Shown here piece by piece: positions 57,067 through 64,000 of a stretch of 64,000 nucleotides of DNA. This DNA comes from Bryobacteraceae bacterium (GTDB taxonomy: Bacteria; Acidobacteriota; Terriglobia; Bryobacterales; Bryobacteraceae), in the NCBI GenBank assembly GCA_026002875.1, contig BPGE01000001.1, positions 4,154,001 to 4,218,000 of the forward strand, in the 5' to 3' direction. Within the stretch, counting starts at the first letter, position 1. Each line of letters begins with the position of its first letter. A model generated the notes under the pieces. The model saw only the letters and a program-made list of their open reading frames with translations. It ran no database searches and was not told the DNA's origin. The translations under genes were made by a program, and so were the position numbers.

Positions 57067-59313
57067 ATGCTGCGGCGCGTCCGCTGGATGCTGCTGCTGG
57101 CCATGGCCGTGGTCGCGGCAGGAGTCGGCTGGGTCTACTGGCGGGAGCGCGAATCGCGGAGAATCTCCCAGCAGCCGGCGCCGGCGCCGCTGCCCGAAAA
57201 CACCTCGGCGGTAGCGGCGCAGTGGGAGTATGAGATCAAGTCGGGGGCGCAGTCGCGCATCTTCATCCGCGCCTCGCGTTTCGAGCAGTCCAAAGAGCCT
57301 CCCCTCATTCACCTGGAGGGGCTGGAGATGGAGATCCGCCAGGCGGAGGGCGGGCGTTACGATCTGGTGCGCAGTCCGCGGGGGACATTCAGCCAGAAAG
57401 AGGGGCTGCTGACGGCGGAAGGCGCCGTCGAGATCACGCTGGGTCTGACGCGGGACGCGGCGGAGCCGCCGGGGCGGATCATGCGGATCCGCACGTCGGG
57501 CGTGCGCCTGGAGGTGGAGTCCAACCGGGCGTGGACGGAGAAGGAAGCCGAGTTCGAATTCGGCGCCGCCCGCGGCCGCTGCGTGGGCGCCCTGTACGAC
57601 CCCGGCGCGCGGGAAATCGTCATGGAATCGCAGGCGGAACTCGAGTGGACGGGTTCGCCGGGGAAACCTCCGCTGCAGGTCTGGGCCAGCCGGGTGCTGT
57701 ACCGCGAGCTGGCCTCGGAGGTCATGCTGACGGCGCCTTCCCGGCTGGTGCGGGGCGGCTTCGAGCTCCGCGGGCAGGACGCCTACGTAAAGCTGAATGA
57801 CCAGGGCGAGATCGACCGGGTCGAGACGACCGGGGCGGCGGGAACGGACCGGATGCCGGGGCGGCGGCTCGACTACGAAGCCGGCGGACTGGTGGTTCAC
57901 TTTGGCGAGAAGATGGAAGTGCGCCGGATCGAGGCGACGCAGCAGGCGAAGCTGATTTCGACGGCGGCCGCAGGCGTGAATGTCGTGACGGCCGAGCGGC
58001 TGTATCTGGATTTTCTCGCGGGCCCGTCGGGCGCGGAGCTGCATCACGCGCTCGCCATGGGGCGGGGCCGCGTCGAGAACCGCCCGTCGCAGCGCAAAGG
58101 CCAGCCGCCACAGCCGGTGCGCATTCTCGAGGGCGAGACGATCCACATGGCCATGCGGCGCGGCGGCGAGGAGATGGAGCGCGTGTCGACGGACGGTCCC
58201 GGCCGCGTGGAGTTCCGGCCCGCGAGACCCGAGGATCCGTACCGGGAAGTGAAAGGCGATCCGCTCACTCTGGACTATGCTCCGAACAATGCTCTCGAGT
58301 CGTTCCGCGCCGTGAAGGCCGGGACCCGGACCGTCAAACGCGGCCGGGACGGCAAGCCGGTGGAGACGCGAACGCAGAGCAGCGAGCTGCTGGCGAAGTT
58401 CGATCCGGCATCGGGGCAACTCGACCAGCTGGAGCAGTGGGGCGCCTTTTCGTACGAAGAAGGCGCCCGGAAAGCGCAGGCTGAACGCGCGCGATTCGAG
58501 GGCAGCACCGAGCGGATCGAGCTGCGCGGATCGGCACGGGTCTGGGACGAGGGCGGCGTGACGGCGGCGCCGGAGATTCTGATCGACCAGAAGCAGGACG
58601 TCATGACGGCCGAGGGGGGCGTGAGCACGGTGATGCAGTCGCAGGGAAGCGGGGGCCTGATCGAGAAGGGAGAGCCCCTGCGCGCCACGGCCGAGCGGAT
58701 GCGCGTGGAGGATTCGAACAACCGGATTCTGTTCGAGGGCAACGCGGTGCTGTGGCAGGGCGAGATGCGGCTGCGGGCGCAGCGCGTGCGGATCTTCCGC
58801 AAGGAGGAGCGGCTGGAGGCGGAAAGGAACGTCGTGGCGGAGATCCCGGACGCCCGCGACGGCGCCAGGGGCGCAGCAGCGCAGCGCGTCTCGGTGGTCC
58901 GCGCGCCGGCCATGGTGTACGACGGCAAGGCCCGGCGCGCCCTGTTCACCGGGGGCGCGCGGCTGGACCGGCCTTCCCTGGTGGTCGAGTCGCGCGAGCT
59001 TGCGGGCTACTTCGAAGAAGAGACCACGGGGGGCAAGAAAGAGACAAGGCTGGACCGTCTGGAGGCGATGGGCGGCGTCGTCATCCGGTCGGACGCCCGC
59101 GGACGGCGGCGCACGGGGCGGGGCGAGCACGCAGACTATTTCCTCGAGGAAGAACGGATTGTGCTGAGCGGTGGAAGTCCGAGTGTCGAGGACGCTGATA
59201 AGGGCGTCACGCGCGGCGCGGTGATTACCTGGTTCGGCCGGCAGGACCGGATGATCGTGGACAACGAAGGCGCCGGCCCGGCGGTGAGCCGGATCAAGCA
59301 GAAAGGCAGCTGA
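57067..59313 (+). CDS. LptC/LptA(OstA)-like lipopolysaccharide transport bridge protein
   Basis: 748 residues from ATG 57067; an in-frame ATG at 57040 adds nine residues. A single N-terminal membrane anchor (RWMLLLAMAVVAAGVGWVYW) precedes an LptC-like region (~45-190; EYEIKSGAQSRIFIRASRFE, PRGTFSQKEGLLTAEGAVEI). Then come several OstA/LptA-type beta-jelly-roll segments (QDAYVKLNDQGEIDRVETTG, ERLYLDFLAGPSGAELHHAL, AERMRVEDSNNRILFEGNAV and GARLDRPSLVVESRELAGYF). It is far longer than separate LptC (~190) or LptA (~185). It is thought to carry LPS across the periplasm. Directly followed by lptB. A TTGACA word at 56957 could be part of its promoter. Confidence 0.8.
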   Translation: MLRRVRWMLLLAMAVVAAGVGWVYWRERESRRISQQPAPAPLPENTSAVAAQWEYEIKSGAQSRIFIRASRFEQSKEPPLIHLEGLEMEIRQAEGGRYDLVRSPRGTFSQKEGLLTAEGAVEITLGLTRDAAEPPGRIMRIRTSGVRLEVESNRAWTEKEAEFEFGAARGRCVGALYDPGAREIVMESQAELEWTGSPGKPPLQVWASRVLYRELASEVMLTAPSRLVRGGFELRGQDAYVKLNDQGEIDRVETTGAAGTDRMPGRRLDYEAGGLVVHFGEKMEVRRIEATQQAKLISTAAAGVNVVTAERLYLDFLAGPSGAELHHALAMGRGRVENRPSQRKGQPPQPVRILEGETIHMAMRRGGEEMERVSTDGPGRVEFRPARPEDPYREVKGDPLTLDYAPNNALESFRAVKAGTRTVKRGRDGKPVETRTQSSELLAKFDPASGQLDQLEQWGAFSYEEGARKAQAERARFEGSTERIELRGSARVWDEGGVTAAPEILIDQKQDVMTAEGGVSTVMQSQGSGGLIEKGEPLRATAERMRVEDSNNRILFEGNAVLWQGEMRLRAQRVRIFRKEERLEAERNVVAEIPDARDGARGAAAQRVSVVRAPAMVYDGKARRALFTGGARLDRPSLVVESRELAGYFEEETTGGKKETRLDRLEAMGGVVIRSDARGRRRTGRGEHADYFLEEERIVLSGGSPSVEDADKGVTRGAVITWFGRQDRMIVDNEGAGPAVSRIKQKGS

Positions 59314-59367
59314 AGGCGGATCCGGCGGGCTGCCAGCCATGGCGGCGCCGCCGGATAATGGAAGACG

Positions 59368-60120
59368 GTGACCGGAGTTTCCGAAAACGGCCGGCGGGTT
59401 CTGCGGACCGAAGAAGTCAGCAAGACCTACCGCAAACGGCGCGTGGTGGACAACATCAGCGTCAGCGTGGCCACCGGAGAAGTGGTGGGCCTGCTCGGGC
59501 CGAACGGCGCCGGCAAGACGACCACGTTCTACATGATCGTGGGCATGGTGACGCCCGATGGCGGCCGCATTTTCCTCGACGACCGCGAGATCACCGATCT
59601 GGCCATGTATGAACGCGCCCGCGCCGGCATCAGTTATCTTCCGCAAGAGCCTTCGGTCTTCCGCCGCCTCAGCGTCGAAGACAACCTGATGGCGATCCTC
59701 GAAACTCTGCCGCTGCGCCCGGCCGACCGCCGGCTGCGGCTGGAAGAACTGATCGAGCAGATGGGTCTCGAGGCCGTGCGCAAGAACAAGGGCTACGCAC
59801 TGTCGGGAGGCGAGCGGCGGCGCGTCGAGATCGCGCGGGCGCTCGCGATCGATCCGCGGTTTCTCCTGCTCGACGAGCCGTTTTCGGGCATTGATCCGAT
59901 CCAGGTGCTCGAGCTGCAGAAGATCATTTCCCAGCTGCGGGACCGCGGCATCGGCATCCTGATCACCGACCACAACGTGCGCGAGACGCTGGCGGTGACG
60001 GACCGCGCTTACATCATCAATCAGGGCCGCATCTTCCGGGCGGGAACTCCGCAGGCGCTGGCGCTCGACCCCGACGTCCGGCGCGTGTATCTGGGCGACA
60101 ATTTCGACCTCGGGCGTTAG
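59368..60120 (+). CDS. lptB: LPS export ABC transporter ATPase LptB
   Basis: 250 residues from GTG 59368. Walker [22 protein letters not shown]-loop [20 protein letters not shown], signature [20 protein letters not shown], Walker [14 protein letters not shown] and the switch histidine in [12 protein letters not shown]. The C-terminal [20 protein letters not shown] is typical of LptB. It powers extraction of LPS from the inner membrane. It lies 54 bases after the LptC/LptA-like gene in one operon; rpoN, which often follows lptB, is absent. Confidence 0.95.
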   Translation: MTGVSENGRRVLRTEEVSKTYRKRRVVDNISVSVATGEVVGLLGPNGAGKTTTFYMIVGMVTPDGGRIFLDDREITDLAMYERARAGISYLPQEPSVFRRLSVEDNLMAILETLPLRPADRRLRLEELIEQMGLEAVRKNKGYALSGGERRRVEIARALAIDPRFLLLDEPFSGIDPIQVLELQKIISQLRDRGIGILITDHNVRETLAVTDRAYIINQGRIFRAGTPQALALDPDVRRVYLGDNFDLGR

Positions 60121-60539
60121 GACCAGGACGCAGGCTCGCGGCGTCCTGAGATCGTCCCCGCCGGACGCCCGTCCTGGAGACTGCGAGCGGTGGCCGGTTC
60201 CCCCAGAGAAGCCGATCCTGAGCACTCTGACGGATGGCGGGAACGTACAGCGCGGGCAGGCGCTCCAAGTCTTCCGCCCCGGGAGCGACAGTCCGGGCAG
60301 CCGGGGGAGGTCAAGACAGGCGCTGCGATCCGACGCACGATCCGGTCCCGCGGTGATTCCGCCGCAACACGGCGGCCCGTCTGTCGGGAGGATTCGATGC
60401 CCTGCCCTGGAAGCGCCAGGGACCCGGTCAATTCTGAGCCGTCCGGCGCCGATGTCTGCCGTGGAACGCGCGCCTCAGCCCCGGGCTGGCGTTCTGCCGC
60501 GATGATCGAACGTCCGCGCGTCCGGCTGAGCGCCTGTTT
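60121..60539. other. Intergenic region after lptB
   Basis: About 420 bases between convergent genes. A hairpin AGGACGC / GCGTCCT (60125-60147) just after the lptB stop is a likely terminator without a clear T-tract. Nothing else is recognisable. Confidence 0.4.
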
Positions 60540-62189
60540 TCACTTCAGTCCGAAATAATCCTGGGCCAGCTCGGGCTTGACTTCCATGGCCTTCGCCCAG
60601 CACTGACGGGCCTCTTCCGCCCTGCCGGTGCTTTCGAGGACATAGCCCAGGCCGACCAGCGCCTCTGCGAAATCGGGCTTCCACTCGAGCGCCTGACGGT
60701 ACAGAAGCTCGGCTTCCTCTTTCTGCCCGAGCTGTTCATGCAGCATGGCCGTGTTGTAGAGGATCTCGGGATCGCTGTGGCCGGAGTCGATCAGCTGCTT
60801 GTGGTACTGCAGGGCCGAATCCAGCTGATTCTGCCGCAGCGCGTTGACGGCAGCCGCCCGCAGCGCCGCTTCCCAACCGGGCTTCGCAGCCAGCGCCCGC
60901 TGGAAGGCGGCCTCCGCTTCATCATACCGGCCGCTTTCATAGCAGGCCAGGCCAAGGTTGAGCCATGCCTCCGCCCAGCCCGGCTGAGCGGCCAGGGCGG
61001 CGCGGTAGGCGTCGATGGCTTCGCCGAACGCGTGCCGGTCGAACTTCATATTGCCAAGGCGGAACCAGATGTCGGCGTTGCCCGGCTGCCGCAAGGCCAG
61101 AACTTCAAGCAGCGCCTCCGCGTCCTCGCGGCGTCCCGCTTTCTCGTGCAGGCTGACGGCAAAGAAGTACAGGTCCGCCGCTTCGGGGCAAGCCTCGATG
61201 CCGGTGCGGCAGGCATCCAGCGCTTCTTCGTCCCGCCCGAGCTCGTGGAGAATCTCCGCGATGCGCAGGTGCACTTCGGCCTGATCCGGCTGGAGGGCGA
61301 GCGCCCGCTGATACGCCTCGACAGCCTGTTCGAGTTTGCCCTCCCTGCGCCGGCAGAGGCCGAGATTCATCCAGGCGTCCGCCGCCAGCCCGCCCCTGTC
61401 AGCCAGCGCCTGCAGGTGCTCCGCCGCCTGCGCATAATCCTCCTTGAGGAAAGCCGCATAGGCTGCGGCCTCGCGCGCGGCGGCCGATTCGGGATCCACT
61501 TCCAGCAGCCGGCTGCTGCAGGACAGGAGGCCGTCTCCATTCTTCTGCTGCCGGTACATCGCGCAGAGATTCACGAGGCTGTCCCGCCCATACTCCGGGT
61601 TGGAGGCGAGCCGCTCGTAGATCGGGATGGCGTGCTCGAAGTCGCCGGTCAGCTGCAGGGCCACCGCCTGTCCGAACATCGCCGTCGCGTCTTCGGGGTG
61701 CCGGTCGAGGTAACGCGTCAGCAGCGCCAGGGCTTCCTCGAGGTGATGCAGCCGCAGGCGGGCCAGTCCGAGCCCCAGCAGAGCTTCGTCGCAGGCGGGA
61801 TCGGCATCCAGCAGGGCCTGGAACTGCTCGGCCGCTTCCTCCCACCGCCCGGCCTTCAACATGCACTCGGCCCGCACGAGCCTGGAGCGGGCGTCGCCGA
61901 ACCCCATGCCGTGGTACTTTTCGAGGTCGTCCAGCGCACGGGAGGCGTCGCCGATTTCCATGTACAGCATGGCGCGCACCCGGTATGCCGGCGCATAATC
62001 GGGCCGCCGCTCGAGCAGGCGGCTGAGCTCGGCGACCGCCTCCTCCTTTTTCCCCAGAAGATGAAGCGCACCCGCGCGGCCCAATTCGACGGGAATCTCC
62101 GCCGGCTCCGCGCCCGCAGTCCGCTCCGCTTGCATTTCCGTGTTCCACTCTGGCATGACCAATTCTCCGAAATCCGATCTGCGAACCAT
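60540..62189 (-). CDS. Large TPR-repeat protein
   Basis: 549 residues from ATG 62189, whose A follows the upstream stop by one base; an ATG at 62156 with GGAG eight bases before it is a strong alternative. After a short polar N-terminus the protein is TPR repeats almost throughout, at least twelve: PVELGRAGALHLLGKKEEAV, PAYRVRAMLYMEIGDASRAL, EALLGLGLARLRLHHLEEAL, DAWMNLGLCRRREGKLEQAV, IWFRLGNMKFDRHAFGEAID, AWLNLGLACYESGRYDEAEA, ALVGLGYVLESTGRAEEARQ. No signal peptide or membrane segment; a cytoplasmic scaffold is implied. It appears to be translationally coupled to the unknown large gene upstream. Confidence 0.85.
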   Translation of the reverse strand: MVRRSDFGELVMPEWNTEMQAERTAGAEPAEIPVELGRAGALHLLGKKEEAVAELSRLLERRPDYAPAYRVRAMLYMEIGDASRALDDLEKYHGMGFGDARSRLVRAECMLKAGRWEEAAEQFQALLDADPACDEALLGLGLARLRLHHLEEALALLTRYLDRHPEDATAMFGQAVALQLTGDFEHAIPIYERLASNPEYGRDSLVNLCAMYRQQKNGDGLLSCSSRLLEVDPESAAAREAAAYAAFLKEDYAQAAEHLQALADRGGLAADAWMNLGLCRRREGKLEQAVEAYQRALALQPDQAEVHLRIAEILHELGRDEEALDACRTGIEACPEAADLYFFAVSLHEKAGRREDAEALLEVLALRQPGNADIWFRLGNMKFDRHAFGEAIDAYRAALAAQPGWAEAWLNLGLACYESGRYDEAEAAFQRALAAKPGWEAALRAAAVNALRQNQLDSALQYHKQLIDSGHSDPEILYNTAMLHEQLGQKEEAELLYRQALEWKPDFAEALVGLGYVLESTGRAEEARQCWAKAMEVKPELAQDYFGLK

Positions 62190-62190
62190 T

Positions 62191-63957
62191 TCACGATCCC
62201 CCCGGCGAATGGAAGAACGGCATCCCTCCGCCGCCTTTTCCGATCCCGGCAGTCCACTCCGGCTGCGGGAAACGGCACACAAGATGCGGCAGCTTCAACC
62301 GCAACGGATGGCGGACAATCAGGCTGCTCCAGTCCGCCGCAATCTCGTGAGCCGGCCTGTCTCCAATCAGGAGCCTCCGGCGAAGGCCGGAAGCCACCGG
62401 CCGCATGGCTCCCCTCTCGACCGCAATCCGCAGCTGGCCGGTCTCCCGGCTGCGCCAGAGGGCTGGATTGAGCCCGATGGCAGGGGACAGGAATCGGCCC
62501 GGCACCGTCCACAGTCCCGCAGCGGACCGGGGCTTCCACCCGCGCGAAAGAACCGGCGCGGTCCGCTCCGTAAATTCTGGCGCGGCGACAATGCCAGCCC
62601 ATCCGGCCTGCGGCACCGCGGAAGCCGCCGCGAGACCGGAATCCGTTCGTCCGCGCTTCTGCTCAGCGGTCAGCCACGTTTTCCGCTTCAGCCCGCACGG
62701 CGCTCGATGCCCGGCGCGACCTGACGGCATGGCGAGCTCCGGAATCCAGACATAGACCGGCTCGCCCGTTCTGAAAGAGGGGGGCGGGATGCGGCCCGGA
62801 GCTTCTGGAGCCAGAGCGGCGCCCGGCCAGAACCAGTCCTTCTGGACCAGGGAGAGATTCTGCGGGGGCGCGGGGAGACAGAGAGCGGCGGCGGCAGACG
62901 ACCATTCTTCAGCCGGCCGCACGGGCAGATCCCAGGCCCGATCTCGGGCCCGCCCGTGGACTACGGCCAACAGCGGCCCCTGCCGTTTCAGGGCCAGACC
63001 CTGCGGCGCGCAGGCGGGCGCCGAGAACCGATGCGCCGGCGCTGCAAGGATGACCGCCGCCTCTGGCTGAGAGTAAGCTTCCTGGACGGGCGCCCTTCTC
63101 CCAGCGGCGGCAGGCGCCGGTGAAGGCTCCGGCAGAAGCGGCATCCTCAGCAGGCGGCCCGCGGCGGGAAGAACTGTGCTGAATGAGACTCGAAGGGCGG
63201 CTCGACCCTGCTGATCCTCCTGGCTGCACCACACCTCCGGCCTCGCGGGCGCTGCCGACCACGACGGACGAGCCAGCGGCGCGGAATCCGGCACGGACGA
63301 AGAGGAGCGGATTCGATCCGGCCGCCGCAGCACCACCGTCCGGGATCGTGCGAACAGCGTGGGAGACGCGGCCGGCGCTGTTGGCGCGTTGGGGGACGTC
63401 TTCATGGTGTCCTCACAGCCGGTCCCGGCCCACCCGCGGCAACCAGAACCGGGCGTTGCCCCGCAAGCCGGGGCCGAACGGTCTATCCCGATCAGAAGTG
63501 CATCCCGTGTGCGGCGCGGCCACCGCGAGAGCCAACGGGTGGCGCCCGGGGCACCGGGCGACCGCGGCCAAACGCCCTGTCTGCCAGCTTCCACGGCGCT
63601 CTCCGCAGTGCGCCAGCCGGTTTCGTCAGGGAGCGATCCGGGCGATGCGAACCGACCGGGGCGCTTCATTTCCGGAGGGGCTTCGCGCAGTGGCAACCGG
63701 CTTGATCGCCAGATGGCTCCCGTCCCTGCGGACACCTGCCACGCCGATGCCGGCATGGTTTCCATCCAGGTCTCGAGCGCCGCCGGAGGCGCTGCCGGGC
63801 TCAGTCTTCGATGCGGAATGGAGAGCCATTGGCGCAGAGGGCGGAAGCCAGCCGGATTCCCGCGAAGTCCGGAGGAAGGCACGGAAACGCTCTCCCGCTG
63901 CCCTGCCTGCCATGCAGGCCAGGAGGAGCTGCGCTGAGGCGCCGCCATCGCGTCCAT
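62191..63957 (-). CDS. Large unrecognised Pro/Ala/Arg/Trp-rich protein, coupled to TPR gene
   Basis: 588 residues from ATG 63957, ending with TGA one base before the ATG of the TPR gene. No known domain, signal peptide or membrane segment. The composition is rich in Pro, Ala, Arg, Ser and Trp. Recurrent short motifs of the type W or hydrophobic-rich clusters between Pro/Ala spacers are seen (LQNLS-like PPQNLSLVQKDWFWPGAAL, RTGEPVYVWIPELAMPS, SRGWKPRSAAGLWTVPGRFL, SPAIGLNPALW). Coding support is the length, the exact stop-start junction and GC-rich third positions. Against it, long chance frames are common in such DNA and an 805-base frame exists on the other strand. It may be a disordered partner of the TPR protein; that is speculation. 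Confidence 0.45.
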   Translation of the reverse strand: MDAMAAPQRSSSWPAWQAGQRESVSVPSSGLRGNPAGFRPLRQWLSIPHRRLSPAAPPAALETWMETMPASAWQVSAGTGAIWRSSRLPLREAPPEMKRPGRFASPGSLPDETGWRTAESAVEAGRQGVWPRSPGAPGATRWLSRWPRRTRDALLIGIDRSAPACGATPGSGCRGWAGTGCEDTMKTSPNAPTAPAASPTLFARSRTVVLRRPDRIRSSSSVPDSAPLARPSWSAAPARPEVWCSQEDQQGRAALRVSFSTVLPAAGRLLRMPLLPEPSPAPAAAGRRAPVQEAYSQPEAAVILAAPAHRFSAPACAPQGLALKRQGPLLAVVHGRARDRAWDLPVRPAEEWSSAAAALCLPAPPQNLSLVQKDWFWPGAALAPEAPGRIPPPSFRTGEPVYVWIPELAMPSGRAGHRAPCGLKRKTWLTAEQKRGRTDSGLAAASAVPQAGWAGIVAAPEFTERTAPVLSRGWKPRSAAGLWTVPGRFLSPAIGLNPALWRSRETGQLRIAVERGAMRPVASGLRRRLLIGDRPAHEIAADWSSLIVRHPLRLKLPHLVCRFPQPEWTAGIGKGGGGMPFFHSPGGS

Positions 63958-64000
63958 TCCGTGACTCGCATGATAGCCCCGGATGCTGACGGAGGCCAGG

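Noticed and set aside
63183-63989. 268-codon plus-strand frame opposite the large unknown protein
   Set aside because: It lacks a ribosome site and neighbouring partner, while the minus-strand frame is twice as long and joins exactly to the TPR gene. Not excluded, but weaker.

Overview
GC-rich DNA, about two thirds G+C, that reads as a chromosome segment of an Acidobacteriota bacterium, most likely of the Bryobacterales/Solibacteraceae type. This assignment is inferred from gene content: two very large Oar-like TonB-dependent receptors with an N-terminal carboxypeptidase-regulatory domain, a winged-helix/TolB-like/TPR regulator, a Reg_prop/Y_Y_Y sensor kinase, exported (Tat-like) Gfo/Idh/MocA oxidoreductases and sugar-phosphate-isomerase-like proteins, many secreted glycoside hydrolases, and a family of ~140-residue secreted proteins ending in a conserved RYGDRYYLSEVW-type block.

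Layout. 1-5.3 kb: debris (C-terminal end of an unknown gene, a glycoside-hydrolase remnant, an internally deleted phosphotriesterase), a wHTH-TPR regulator, and an IS3-like element sitting between two truncated genes. 5.4-12.2 kb: three intact paralogues of the small secreted family around a two-component system. 12.3-26.1 kb: a secreted carbohydrate and phosphate block (DUF4038-type hydrolase, metallophosphatase, GH9 cellulase, RCC1-repeat protein) with a tight four-gene minus-strand operon (UROD-like, PfkB kinase, DeoC-like aldolase, hydrolase/FGE-like fusion) divergent from an AraC regulator. 26.1-31.3 kb: an accessory scrapyard with two decayed hydrolase-type genes, a Phd/PIN toxin-antitoxin pair, a DUF2924/serine-recombinase fusion with its usual companion gene, duplicated element sequences, and a MntA-HepT pair enclosed between an intact tRNA-Gln and a duplicated tRNA-Gln 3' half; a tRNA-Pro follows. 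31.7-54.5 kb: GNAT, oxidoreductases, an M1 peptidase, a membrane cytochrome c, a PD40 protein, an OPRT-like enzyme, the TonB receptor pair, a ceramidase-ROK kinase-RidA operon, ilvD, and a GDPD. 54.7-64 kb: groES-groEL with a CIRCE-like element, the Lpt pathway genes (LptC/LptA-like giant and lptB), a TPR protein and a large unrecognised Pro/Ala/Arg/Trp-rich protein.

How the genes work together. Two themes dominate: scavenging of plant or microbial polymers (receptors, GH9, GH140/DUF4038-like, metallophosphatase, ceramidase, sugar kinases and dehydrogenases) and cell-envelope or protein homeostasis (Lpt, GroE). The 26-31 kb region is the main site of horizontal acquisition and decay. A dispersed hairpin-bearing intergenic repeat recurs at four places (10.3, 33.7, 39.8 and 54.6 kb). 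Assignments rest on reading motifs and on comparisons inside the window; no database search was possible.
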